A DNA stretch of 32,255 nt from positions 1-32,255 of the IMG/VR virus record IMGVR_UViG_3300013093_000161; one strand, written 5' to 3'. The position numbers were made by a program, and so were the translations under genes. Below, piece by piece: positions 1 to 7,502 of the stretch. How positions within the stretch are numbered: the first letter of the stretch is position 1; each line of letters starts with the position of its first letter. The notes beneath the pieces were generated by a model, which worked only from the letters and a program-made list of their open reading frames with translations, was not told the origin of the DNA and made no database searches. This DNA comes from a virus.

Positions 1-533
1 CACAAAGTAAATTTGGTGGAAGTAGTATTTTATTTAACGGAAGTACAGATTATCTTACATTTAATAATTCTATAGTGATGGGTACACAAGCCTATACTAT
101 GGAATGTTGGTTCTATTTAAATAGTACTTCATTTAGCCCTAACTTTTATCCTTTTATTGGAACCTCAACCAATTCAACTAGTGCACTTAATATCAGAATA
201 GCATCTACTACTGTTATACGTGTAGACGCTAACGGTTCTTCTGGTACTAACTTTACTCTACCTGTGACTTTAACAACTGGTGTTTGGTATCATGTTGCAG
301 TAACAAGAGATTCTGCAGGTAACTGTAACGTATGGTTAAACGGAATTGTTTCAACAACTGGTAACCAGACAATATCAACTAACTATACCGGCACAACTGA
401 TACAATTGGATATGTTAATGGTTCACCAAATGCATTCTTTAACGGTTATATTGATGAATTTAGATTAACTAGAGGTTATGCACGATACACTGCAAACTTC
501 ACACCACCAACAACAGCATTCTTAAACACTTAA
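1..533 (+). CDS. LamG/concanavalin-A-like tail protein, 5' end outside window
   Basis: The reading frame is open from base 3 to the TAA at 531-533, so the gene begins before the window; an internal ATG at 75 is probably not the true start because the frame upstream already reads as domain sequence (FGGSSILFNGSTDYLTF). The visible 176 residues look like a laminin-G-3/concanavalin A-like jelly roll: a buried strand with MECWFYLN, a central WYHVAVTRD, then NVWLNG, and the late IGYVNG...FNGYIDEFRLTRGYARYT block that is characteristic of this fold. Such domains bind glycans, and in phages they occur on fibres and other surface proteins. Position at the head of a tail-fibre cluster fits a receptor- or glycan-binding role. 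The fold call is from motif pattern; the ligand is unknown, and any N-terminal attachment domain cannot be seen. Confidence 0.75.
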   Translation, partial: QSKFGGSSILFNGSTDYLTFNNSIVMGTQAYTMECWFYLNSTSFSPNFYPFIGTSTNSTSALNIRIASTTVIRVDANGSSGTNFTLPVTLTTGVWYHVAVTRDSAGNCNVWLNGIVSTTGNQTISTNYTGTTDTIGYVNGSPNAFFNGYIDEFRLTRGYARYTANFTPPTTAFLNT

Positions 534-539
534 TAAATA
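532..539 (+). promoter_or_regulatory. T4-like late promoter motif (AATAAATA)
   Basis: AATAAATA overlaps the stop codon of the LamG-like gene and lies 22 bases before the next ATG. It matches the NATAAATA late-promoter consensus known for cyanophages and close to TATAAATA of T4 (recognised by the gp55-type sigma). Supported by recurrence of the motif in front of other structural genes in this window. Confidence 0.5.
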
Positions 540-560
540 TAAACAAAACAAAGAGTAACT

Positions 561-986
561 ATGGCTATATCATTTCCAAGTTCACCATCTAACGGAAATA
601 CATTTACAGACTCTGTTTCAGGAGCAACGTATATCTATGTGTCTCCTCCTGGTATTTGGAATAAAGTATTATCTGTAAATACTACTATTACAGGAACAAC
701 AACTACATACACTGCAAATGGTTTTGCAAATACATTCACACTACCTTCTTCATTAACATCATCGGCAGATATAGTAGTAACTCTTAACGGTGTTTTACAA
801 ATACCAACAACTCATTATACGTATGCAAATAGTTCAATTACTTTTACTACTAACCCAGATAATGGTGATTTAGTAGAAATTAGAAAATTTGCAGGTGCAG
901 GTGTAACTGCATCAGGTGTCTCATCAGGAGGCACAACCGTATTATCAGATACATTTACAGCAGGATTTTTATTAGGGGGAATGTAA
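561..986 (+). CDS. small beta-rich tail fibre/baseplate accessory protein
   Basis: A 141-residue protein with two recognisable phage-tail segments. Residues 1-35 carry FPSSPSNGNTFTD...ATYIYVSPPGIW, a short module common at the N-termini of fibre proteins (Pro/Gly turn, aromatic, then a terminal Trp). Residues about 50-113 contain ANTFTLP...DIVVTLNGVLQIPTTHYTY...ITFTTNPDNGDLVEIRKF, a small beta domain seen repeatedly in tail and fibre proteins. The Shine-Dalgarno AAAGAG precedes the ATG. It is followed three bases later by another small virion-type gene. Probably a structural decoration or fibre connector; exact location in the particle is not deducible. Confidence 0.7.
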   Translation: MAISFPSSPSNGNTFTDSVSGATYIYVSPPGIWNKVLSVNTTITGTTTTYTANGFANTFTLPSSLTSSADIVVTLNGVLQIPTTHYTYANSSITFTTNPDNGDLVEIRKFAGAGVTASGVSSGGTTVLSDTFTAGFLLGGM

Positions 987-989
987 TAA

Positions 990-1328
990 ATGGCTACTTA
1001 TTTTAGAATTTTAGGTCAGGTAGCACCTGTTGCTAATACAGCAAATATAGTGTATCAGGTTGCTTCTGGTAGACAGGCAGTAGTTTCCACTATTAATATT
1101 TGTAATCAAGATTCGACAGCTAGATCATTCAGAGTAGCAGTAGTTTCTAATGCTGTTAGTGGAACTTTATCATCTAACAATTATATTGCATATGAAACAC
1201 CTATTCAAGCATATGATAGTATGGCATTAACAATGGGTGTTACTATGATGGGTAATGATTATATAGTTGTTCAAGCCAATAGTACATCTAACATTTCTTT
1301 TAGTGTATTTGGTTCAGAAATTTACTAA
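990..1328 (+). CDS. small conserved phage tail-type protein, function unknown
   Basis: A 112-residue all-beta-looking protein. The pattern RILGQVAP.ANTANIVYQV..GRQAVVSTINICNQ, then a strand with FRVAVV, and a C-terminal half ending in DYIVVQANSTSNISFSVFGSEIY, resembles a family of roughly 110-residue phage proteins found among fibre and tail genes. No signal peptide or helix-rich segment is visible. It begins only three bases after the preceding gene and its TAA overlaps the following ATG by one base (TAATG), so the genes at 561, 990 and 1328 are probably translationally coupled and co-transcribed from the motif at 532. Role in the virion is inferred from context. Confidence 0.65.
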   Translation: MATYFRILGQVAPVANTANIVYQVASGRQAVVSTINICNQDSTARSFRVAVVSNAVSGTLSSNNYIAYETPIQAYDSMALTMGVTMMGNDYIVVQANSTSNISFSVFGSEIY

Positions 1329-2143
1329 TGTCAGTTAAATCATTTATCGTTTCTGAAAGTTATATTTCTACAAAAAGATATAATATTGCTAATACAGCAG
1401 TGCCAGGCTCTGTTTCTGTTTCTATATTATTAGTTGCAGGAGGCGGCGGGGGTGGCGCTTCTAACGGTGGAGGTGGTGGAGGCGGAGGATTTAGATTATT
1501 AAATGCCGCATTATATTATACTACTAATTATTCTGTTGTAATTGGATCTGGAGGTTCTGGTGGAGGCGCATCTACAGCAGGTTCAAGCGGAAGTAATACT
1601 TATATTACTGGATTTGGTATAGGAACACTATCAACCACCGGTGGAGGTGGTGGAGGCGGTGGTGCTGGTGGAAATGGATTAAACGGTGGTTCAGGAGGAG
1701 GATCAGGTTTAGGTTCATCGGGAACTGGTAATTTAGGTGGATATTCTCCGGTTGAAGGTTATAATGGAGGAACTAATTCAGCTGGTGGAGGAGGGGGTGG
1801 CGCAGGCGCTGCGGGTTTTGGCACTACTGGTGGTATTGGAGCTCCTTCTAATATTTTAAATGGTTCTAATGTTTATTATGCAGGAGCTGGTGCAGGAAGA
1901 TCAGGAAGCACAAATGGAGGTGGATCCAACGGAGGAGGTGGAGCACCTAGCACTTCGGCTTCAGCTAATACTGGCGGTGGTGGTGGTGGATGGTCAGGAA
2001 CGGGTTCTGCAGGAAATGGTTCTTCAGGTATTTTAATAATATCTTATCCAGGGTCTGCATTGTTTACTGGTGGCACTATTACTACTAACGGAGCTAATAC
2101 TGTTCATACGTTTACAACTTCTGGTACATTGTCACACTTATAA
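1328..2143 (+). CDS. glycine-rich tail fibre/adhesin-type protein
   Basis: A 271-residue protein that is mostly runs of Gly with scattered Ser, Ala and Asn (about residues 37-240), bracketed by an N-terminal SVSVSILLVAGGGGGG entry and a C-terminal strand ILIISYPGSALFTGG...VHTFTTSGTL. This is the layout of the phage 'glycine-rich domain' proteins; poly-Gly stretches of this sort form packed polyglycine-II helices in the gp38-type receptor-binding adhesins of T-even-like phages. Start ATG overlaps the preceding stop. A second protein with the same kind of Gly-rich domain lies at 7503-10466. A host-recognition role is an inference from composition; a purely structural tip is the alternative. Confidence 0.65.
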   Translation: MSVKSFIVSESYISTKRYNIANTAVPGSVSVSILLVAGGGGGGASNGGGGGGGGFRLLNAALYYTTNYSVVIGSGGSGGGASTAGSSGSNTYITGFGIGTLSTTGGGGGGGGAGGNGLNGGSGGGSGLGSSGTGNLGGYSPVEGYNGGTNSAGGGGGGAGAAGFGTTGGIGAPSNILNGSNVYYAGAGAGRSGSTNGGGSNGGGGAPSTSASANTGGGGGGWSGTGSAGNGSSGILIISYPGSALFTGGTITTNGANTVHTFTTSGTLSHL

Positions 2144-2149
2144 TAAATA
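2142..2149 (+). promoter_or_regulatory. T4-like late promoter motif (AATAAATA)
   Basis: AATAAATA overlaps the stop of the glycine-rich gene and is 18 bases before the next ATG, with AAATAGGAT acting as ribosome-binding region. Same NATAAATA pattern as at 532. Confidence 0.45.
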
Positions 2150-2167
2150 AAAATAAAATAGGATATT

Positions 2168-2971
2168 ATGCCAAAACAACAGATTTCAGCAAATCAGGTA
2201 AGTGTAGGAACAGCAGGAAGTGGTTCAGTACTAACTTCTAATGGAACTGCGGCCTATTGGTCAAACACTCTTACTGTTACTGCTAATGCTCTTGTATTGT
2301 CAGCAGGAAGCAATACAGCAGCTGCATTAAAGTTTACATCCGGCAATACGTTGTATATTGCTAATGCTGGTGTAATTGAATATACAGGAACTGCATTTTA
2401 TGCTACTCCTGTTGGTCAGCAGAGAGGTGTTGTGCCTGGTCAACAAATGTTTGTATTACAAACACCTTGGGTAGGAAATGCGACATCAACAACTGCACAA
2501 GGCATATTTGGCACAGGTATTAGTGGAAACGGTATTGGAGTAACTTTATCTTCTAATACTACATATTATTTTGAAGGATTATACTCTTTAAATAAATCTG
2601 CTGGTACTGTGTCTCATACATTATCTATAGCTTTTGGTGGAAACACAACAATTACAAATATATTATATCATGCAGGCGAAGGTGATAATACTACTTCTCA
2701 AGTAACTAATATGACATCTGCAGGATACAATTCATATACTATTAATACAGTATCTTCTACTACAATTACAGGTGCAAAAACATCAGCAGCACTTTATGAA
2801 TATATATTTGTTAGAGGTAATATTTCAGTCAGCACCGGTGGACTACTTATACCACAATATGTACTTTCTGCTGCACCTGGTGGTGCTTATACTACAACTG
2901 CTGGATCTTATTTCTTAATCTACCCTATTAGCACAGGAAGTGCAAATATTTCAATTGGAACGTGGGCATAA
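2168..2971 (+). CDS. tail fibre protein with C1q-like-looking C-terminal domain
   Basis: A 267-residue beta-rich protein. The N-terminal 55 residues (ISANQVSVGTAGSGSVLTSNGTAAYWSN) are the phage-fibre 'VLTSNGTAAYWS' module used to start trimeric fibre segments. The C-terminal two thirds, from GQQMFVLQTPW through TTYYFEGLYSL, SHTLSIAFGG and ending FLIYPISTGSANISIGTW, resembles the terminal domain of aquatic T4-like phage fibres. No cysteine or catalytic motif is visible. The ribosome-binding region AGGAT precedes the ATG. It sits between a Gly-rich protein and a small accessory protein, so a fibre subunit is the best reading; exact fibre assignment is not possible. Confidence 0.65.
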   Translation: MPKQQISANQVSVGTAGSGSVLTSNGTAAYWSNTLTVTANALVLSAGSNTAAALKFTSGNTLYIANAGVIEYTGTAFYATPVGQQRGVVPGQQMFVLQTPWVGNATSTTAQGIFGTGISGNGIGVTLSSNTTYYFEGLYSLNKSAGTVSHTLSIAFGGNTTITNILYHAGEGDNTTSQVTNMTSAGYNSYTINTVSSTTITGAKTSAALYEYIFVRGNISVSTGGLLIPQYVLSAAPGGAYTTTAGSYFLIYPISTGSANISIGTWA

Positions 2972-2986
2972 TAATAGGAGTTATCG

Positions 2987-3340
2987 ATGTCACACTTTGC
3001 TCAAATTAATGATGAAAATATTGTAACACAAGTGATCGTAGCTGAGCAGGATTTCATTAATTCTGGTGCAGTTGGCGATCCTTCAACATGGATTCAAACA
3101 AGCTACAATACTTTTGCTGGTGAACATAGAAATGGTGGTACCCCACTTCGTAAGAACTATGCAGGTATTGGTTACACATATGATAGTTCAAGAGATGCTT
3201 TTATTCCACCTAAACCAGCTTTTGATAGCTGGAGACTAAATGAAGATACATGTCAGTGGGAAGCTCCTGTTCCATATCCTAACGATGGTAAATTTTATAC
3301 ATGGAACGAAATGACACGTCAATGGGAAGAGGTTTTCTGA
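2987..3340 (+). CDS. conserved small phage virion-associated protein, function unknown
   Basis: A 117-residue protein starting MSHFAQINDENIVTQVIVAEQDFI and ending with a Trp/Pro-rich motif (WEAPVPYPNDGKFYTWNEMTRQWEEV). This family is found frequently among tail and fibre genes of aquatic T4-like phages, where it is usually listed as unknown or virion protein; Trp- and Pro-rich C-termini are also seen in fibre assembly factors. The ATG has a clear Shine-Dalgarno (AGGAG, 6 bases upstream). It is followed by a late promoter embedded in a hairpin. Chaperone versus structural role cannot be separated from sequence. Confidence 0.65.
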   Translation: MSHFAQINDENIVTQVIVAEQDFINSGAVGDPSTWIQTSYNTFAGEHRNGGTPLRKNYAGIGYTYDSSRDAFIPPKPAFDSWRLNEDTCQWEAPVPYPNDGKFYTWNEMTRQWEEVF

Positions 3341-3341
3341 G

Positions 3342-3374
3342 GTTGATAAATAGAAGATAGTTTCTATTATCAAC
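3342..3374 (+). other. hairpin enclosing a late promoter motif
   Basis: 5' arm 3342-3355, loop GATAGT (3356-3361), 3' arm 3362-3374: thirteen base pairs with one bulged A at 3349. The late motif GATAAATA occupies 3345-3352 in the 5' arm. No T-tract follows, so it is not an ordinary terminator. Confidence 0.6.
3345..3352 (+). promoter_or_regulatory. T4-like late promoter motif (GATAAATA)
   Basis: GATAAATA lies five bases after the preceding stop and about 39 bases before the collagen-repeat fibre gene start. It is inside the 5' arm of a hairpin, so a transcript starting several bases downstream would lack most of that arm. Confidence 0.55.
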
Positions 3375-3390
3375 TCATTTGGATGTAAAA

Positions 3391-4431
3391 ATGGCCACGC
3401 AAATTTATGTTTCCCAGTTAAGTACAGCAAATTCAGTAGGAGGTAATTCTTCTATTGGATCGATTCTAATTATTGGATCAAATGGTCCTTACTGGACAAA
3501 TAGTGTGGCTACTGCTATTCTTGGTCAGCCACTTGCAAATTCTGCAGGTTATTTTGGTTCAACTGGTTATACTGGTTCTACTGGTGTACAAGGATCAGTT
3601 GGATACACAGGATCGGTTGGAAACATTGGTCCTGATGGTAACCAGGGTATTGTTGGATATACTGGTTCTGCTGGCCCAGGATATTTTGGATCAACAGGGT
3701 ATCAAGGTTCTGTAGGTTCAACAGGATATCAAGGTTCTGTAGGATTCAAAGGATCAGCAGGTTTCCAAGGTTCTGTAGGGTTCCAAGGATCTGTAGGTGC
3801 AGTTGGATCGACAGGATATTTTGGTTCTGTTGGTTATCAGGGTTCACCAGGAACAGCTGGTTCTTCACTTCCATTTCCTTTCACTAACTTAACTGACGTT
3901 CCTCAGAGTTATTCTGGTAAAGCATTATACTTTGTAAGAGTTAACTCATATGGTAATGGTTTGTATTTTGATGCAAACACATATGTGACTAACTCATTCT
4001 CTGGTGGTGCAAACTTTAACAGCAATACAGTTTATAATCCCAATTTCCAAGGGTATAGTGAAACAGTTTATTCTTATGGAACATCTGGAGTAACTCCTTC
4101 TATTGATTTTAGAACAGGTAATATTATTACCATGGTTCTTAACCAACCTTCTGTTGGTATTGTATTAAGTACATCTGGAATGGTAACAGGTAAATCATAT
4201 TCTATTACTCTTGCTCTTCAACAAGATTCTTCTGGTTCAAGAGCAGTTGATTGGACAAACCAAACTATTATTTGGCCAGTATCAGAAGGAATCTATTCAC
4301 CATCAGGTCCTACTCTTTCAACTACTCCTGGTTATACAGATTTTATTACTCTTACTACATTGAGTGCTGGTGCTACTTGGTATGGTTTCTTCTCTGCAAA
4401 AGGATTCCCAACAACAGCCGGTTCATTCTAA
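3391..4431 (+). CDS. collagen-like repeat tail fibre protein
   Basis: The chosen ATG at 3391 (MATQIYVSQLS) has GGA seven bases upstream; an in-frame TTG at 3379 is less likely. Of 346 residues, about 56-155 are Gly-X-Y triplets in which short blocks recur (GSTGYTG, GSVGYTG, GSTGYQGSVG, GFQGSVG). Collagen-like repeats form trimeric rods in phage fibres, and Tyr/Phe-Gln/Thr-Gly-Ser variants are typical of aquatic T4-like phages. The C-terminal 190 residues (from FPFTNLTDVPQSYSGKALYFVRVN) form a beta-rich head ending in WYGFFSAKGFP. Nearly identical DNA blocks in the repeat could recombine to lengthen or shorten the rod. A fibre shaft with a terminal domain is a confident structural reading; receptor unknown. 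Confidence 0.8.
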   Translation: MATQIYVSQLSTANSVGGNSSIGSILIIGSNGPYWTNSVATAILGQPLANSAGYFGSTGYTGSTGVQGSVGYTGSVGNIGPDGNQGIVGYTGSAGPGYFGSTGYQGSVGSTGYQGSVGFKGSAGFQGSVGFQGSVGAVGSTGYFGSVGYQGSPGTAGSSLPFPFTNLTDVPQSYSGKALYFVRVNSYGNGLYFDANTYVTNSFSGGANFNSNTVYNPNFQGYSETVYSYGTSGVTPSIDFRTGNIITMVLNQPSVGIVLSTSGMVTGKSYSITLALQQDSSGSRAVDWTNQTIIWPVSEGIYSPSGPTLSTTPGYTDFITLTTLSAGATWYGFFSAKGFPTTAGSF

Positions 4432-4447
4432 TTTTTGAGGATACAAT

Positions 4448-5926
4448 ATGCCTTTATCTACCTTTTCAAAAATAAGAACTGACGGTCCTTATATTCCTTT
4501 TGGTAACACAACAGTAAACACATACGTACCATTTTATGCTGTATTGTTTTGGTATGGAAACGATACAGATTTTGTCAATACTGCTTCTGGTTCTCTTAAC
4601 GTAGACTATTACAGACAGTATCAAGAAATTTATTGGCCATATGCATCATTCTATACTAACACAGGTGCATTTAGTCAACAGACAAACAATCCTCTGATTA
4701 TGTGTATTTCTGCTAACTCAGGTTGGCAAACAAATACAGGACTTTGCACAATTGCAGGAACTTCACTTCCTGCTACTGGTGCAACATTATTTAATTCTCA
4801 TACTCATAATCCTTCTACTATTCCAAGAACAACAGTATATAACACATTTGGTTACTCACCAGGCGATCCTCTTTCTCCAAACGTGACATATATCGATCAG
4901 CATGGTGATTATACACATACTCATTCTGCAAATAATCTAGCAACTCAGTTGACCAATTTAGTATATGGGGAGTATGATAATAACAACAATCTCAACGGTT
5001 TAAATAGCATTCAAGTGAATCCTATTTTAAGAGACCCACAACTTACTACTACTGGAACAACATACAACGATACAAAGTTAACTTTCTTTCCTAAAAACAT
5101 TTTGGTATTTGGAAACAATCTTCCTTCACCATATTATACAAGAAATGACACTAGTCACCTTGTCTCTGCAAATGGTTATGTTCTTCCTATCATGGCAAGT
5201 GCAACAAGCGGACTTCTTGGAGCTTCAAACAATCTTCTTTTGATTGTTCAATCAAACACAGTTCTTACACACAACCATAATACTATTCCAGTTAAGTCGA
5301 CACCTGTTTCTGCAAAGTCTAATCAATTAGGATATGTTCTTGTTGATGCAGGTGTTCATTCTCATACAGTAACATATAATAATGCTGTTACTTTGAGATC
5401 AAAGATATTGAAGGCCTATATAACAACAAGCAACACTACTCCAATTGCAAACGGAGTTATCATTGCTTATTCGATTGGTAAGGCTTCTACTCTTTATCAA
5501 GGTGTTGCTCAGGGTGCAACAGAATTGCCAACATATTGGCATTTCTGTGATGGTACTAAAGGAACTCCTGATCTAAGAGGATATTACATATACGCTAATT
5601 TGAATTCGTCAAATACATATCATAATGTTGTGTTGAATAATTCTAACACATTGACGATATCATCTATTACAATGGCTGCCAACGGTAACCATTCACACCT
5701 TGGTCCTACCACAGGACAAAAGCAAGCAACTGGTGCTGTTGTAGATATTGGTAGTCATGGATATGAAAGTGCTTTAGATCACATACATACTTTATCGACT
5801 GCTAACACGTTTACATATGGACCTGGAACAGCAAACGTAGTAAACATTCTTCCTGGTCAATCATATTCGTATACGCCACCAACAGTTCAACTTGCATTCA
5901 TAATGTACAATAATACTATACCCTAA
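4448..5926 (+). CDS. tail fibre / receptor-binding protein with six His-x-His motifs and a collar-like motif
   Basis: A 492-residue protein with a good ribosome-binding site (GAGG) before its ATG. Six His-x-His motifs occur at about residues 118-120, 157-159, 275-277, 304-306, 415-417 and 445-447. In T4 long-tail-fibre gp37 regularly spaced HxH motifs of the three chains bind a line of iron ions. Residues 364-380 carry WHFCDGTKGTPDLRGYY, the signature of the phage tail-collar domain found in short tail fibres (gp12-like), and the C-terminus has TPPTVQLAFIMYN typical of that domain. Two halves with similar spacing suggest tandem collar-like modules. It is the best candidate in the window for a metal-bound trimeric receptor-binding tip; whether it is long or short fibre is undetermined. 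Confidence 0.75.
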   Translation: MPLSTFSKIRTDGPYIPFGNTTVNTYVPFYAVLFWYGNDTDFVNTASGSLNVDYYRQYQEIYWPYASFYTNTGAFSQQTNNPLIMCISANSGWQTNTGLCTIAGTSLPATGATLFNSHTHNPSTIPRTTVYNTFGYSPGDPLSPNVTYIDQHGDYTHTHSANNLATQLTNLVYGEYDNNNNLNGLNSIQVNPILRDPQLTTTGTTYNDTKLTFFPKNILVFGNNLPSPYYTRNDTSHLVSANGYVLPIMASATSGLLGASNNLLLIVQSNTVLTHNHNTIPVKSTPVSAKSNQLGYVLVDAGVHSHTVTYNNAVTLRSKILKAYITTSNTTPIANGVIIAYSIGKASTLYQGVAQGATELPTYWHFCDGTKGTPDLRGYYIYANLNSSNTYHNVVLNNSNTLTISSITMAANGNHSHLGPTTGQKQATGAVVDIGSHGYESALDHIHTLSTANTFTYGPGTANVVNILPGQSYSYTPPTVQLAFIMYNNTIP

Positions 5927-5938
5927 TAGGAGTTTTTA

Positions 5939-6553
5939 ATGATTTCTGCAGACCAAATTAAATCTTTGTATCCAAATTCTGATAGTGATATTGTCGAAGG
6001 AATTATCTCTAGCTTAGAAACATTGTCTGAAAAATATGAAATTAATTCACCTCTTCGTCTTGCACATTTTCTTGCTCAGACAGCACACGAATCAGGTGGG
6101 TTCACTGTAATCGAAGAAAATCTTAACTATTCTGAACAAGGTCTTTCTAATATTTTTGGAAAGTATTTCAGAGACAAAGATACAAGTGAATATGCACACA
6201 ACCCAGAAAAAATTGCTAACGTAGTTTATGCAGATAGAATGGGTAATGGTGACACGGATTCTGGAGATGGATATATGTTCAGAGGACGTGGTCTTATACA
6301 ATTGACAGGTCGTTCTAACTATACATCTATGGCAAAAGATCTTGAAGTTGCTATCGACGATATTGTTGCTTATCTTGAAACTCCAGATGGTGCAGTAGAA
6401 TCTGCAGCATGGTTTTGGCATAAGAACAACATTAATCATCTTGCAGATGAAGATAATGCTACTGCTGTTACTAAGAAAGTAAATGGTGGTACTATTGGTT
6501 TAGAAGAACGTCAAGAACATACTGAAAAATTTAAGGAAATTCTTGGAGTCTAA
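5939..6553 (+). CDS. GH19 chitinase-type lysozyme (endolysin or tail lysozyme)
   Basis: A 204-residue single-domain protein of the glycoside hydrolase 19 family. Seen directly: LAHFLAQTAHESGGF (residues 41-55) with catalytic-type Glu51, the second acidic pair EE at 59-60, the substrate-loop YADRMGNGD and the conserved FRGRGLIQLTGRSNY, then ESAAWFW and TKKVNGGTIGLEERQ. GH19 enzymes in phages cleave peptidoglycan glycan strands. There is no signal peptide and no neighbouring holin-like ORF; the gene lies in the tail cluster immediately before a PAAR spike-tip gene, so it may be either the lysis endolysin or a virion lysozyme used at entry. Good Shine-Dalgarno TAGGAG before the ATG. Family call is firm; stage of use is inference. 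Confidence 0.9.
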   Translation: MISADQIKSLYPNSDSDIVEGIISSLETLSEKYEINSPLRLAHFLAQTAHESGGFTVIEENLNYSEQGLSNIFGKYFRDKDTSEYAHNPEKIANVVYADRMGNGDTDSGDGYMFRGRGLIQLTGRSNYTSMAKDLEVAIDDIVAYLETPDGAVESAAWFWHKNNINHLADEDNATAVTKKVNGGTIGLEERQEHTEKFKEILGV

Positions 6554-6558
6554 TTGTT

Positions 6559-6903
6559 ATGCCTTTTGTTGCGAGACTTGGTGACCAAAGTGATCATGGT
6601 GGTGTTATTATATCTGTCACCACTCAATATACAAATGCAGAAGGCAAACTTGTAGCAAGAGTGACTGATCTTCACTCTTGCCCCATTCCTGGACATGGAA
6701 TTACACCTATTCTTACTGGATCAGGAAACTTTTTTACAGAAGGCCACATTACTGCAGTTGATGGAAGTGTGTGTGGATGTGGAGCAAAAATTATTGCAAG
6801 TGCAACAAAAACAGCAGCACCATTAGAAGTTCCTACAAATGCAGGAACATTTGGTGGTCCTACTACTCTTGGTCCATCAAGCAATCCATTTAAACTTGCA
6901 TAA
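6559..6903 (+). CDS. PAAR-domain tail spike tip protein (T4 gp5.4-like)
   Basis: A 114-residue protein whose first 80 residues follow the PAAR pattern: ARLGDQSDHGG at the start, then DLHSCPIPGHGITPILTGSGNFFTEG and a late GSVCGCGAKI. His13, His39, Cys41, His46, Cys72 and Cys74 are candidate ligands for the single metal ion that staples the tip of the PAAR trimer. In T4 the equivalent protein gp5.4 caps the central spike that pierces the outer membrane. The C-terminal Pro/Gly-rich tail is probably disordered. It starts five bases after the GH19 gene stop, whose end supplies the GGAG ribosome-binding site, so lysozyme and spike tip are translated as a pair. Confidence 0.85.
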   Translation: MPFVARLGDQSDHGGVIISVTTQYTNAEGKLVARVTDLHSCPIPGHGITPILTGSGNFFTEGHITAVDGSVCGCGAKIIASATKTAAPLEVPTNAGTFGGPTTLGPSSNPFKLA

Positions 6904-6917
6904 TATAGGATTAAATT

Positions 6918-7499
6918 ATGGGAAAAATATATCAACAGGGTGATGTTCTTAATGCTACCGATCTTAATCAAAGTATTATAGAACTTGTAAACACAACAGC
7001 TTCATTTACATTCTCAGGTAGTCATGTTTGGAATGCATCAGAATCTTATTATGGAACTGTCACATATAACACAGGATCATCCGTAACATTTAATACACAA
7101 GGCAATTTTAACGCAAATGTTGTCCTTGGTCAAAATGCTCCTCTTACTTCTTCTAACACTATTAGTGATAGAATAGGTAACGTAAGAAACATTCCTGTTA
7201 ATGTTCAAAACGGATCTTATGTATTACAAGCATCAGATGCAGGAAAATTTATTTCTAGTGGATTAGGTCCAATAGGACTTCCTACTGTTCCTAACGTATT
7301 TAATATTGGTGATACAATTACTATTTTTAATAATAGCAGCTCTTCTCAAGCTATTAATGAAAATACTAGTTATGGTAACATGATGTATCTTGTAGGAACT
7401 TCTCAGACAGGAAATAGATCGTTGGCTCAAAGAGGTCTTTGTACTATAATGTGTGTAGGATCTCAAACATTTGTTATTACTGGTGGTGGTGTTACTTAA
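6918..7499 (+). CDS. beta-rich tail/fibre protein, function unknown
   Basis: A 193-residue protein beginning MGKIYQQGDVLNATDLNQSI, a common opening for phage fibre or baseplate-attached proteins, followed by Gly/Asn/Ser-rich beta strands. Around residues 99-147 the segment NGSYVLQASDAGKFISS...VFNIGDTITIFNNSSSSQAI matches the frequently seen phage fibre module 'Y.L..SDAGK.I....P..F..G..I.I.N'. The C-terminus (RGLCTIMCVGSQTFVITGGGV) closes the same module. An AGGA ribosome-binding site precedes the ATG. It probably caps or joins a fibre; no enzymatic motif. Confidence 0.65.
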   Translation: MGKIYQQGDVLNATDLNQSIIELVNTTASFTFSGSHVWNASESYYGTVTYNTGSSVTFNTQGNFNANVVLGQNAPLTSSNTISDRIGNVRNIPVNVQNGSYVLQASDAGKFISSGLGPIGLPTVPNVFNIGDTITIFNNSSSSQAINENTSYGNMMYLVGTSQTGNRSLAQRGLCTIMCVGSQTFVITGGGVT

Positions 7500-7502
7500 C
7501 GC

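Noticed and set aside
1440-2030. Repeated GGTGGAGG units considered as a CRISPR-like or tandem DNA array
   Set aside because: Repeats are in frame with poly-Gly coding, irregular, and without spacer structure.
3379-3381. TTG starts at 3379, 20208, 22733 and 30932 giving longer proteins
   Set aside because: Each lies in a ribosome-binding site, promoter or previous gene, and an ATG downstream gives the family-typical N-terminus.
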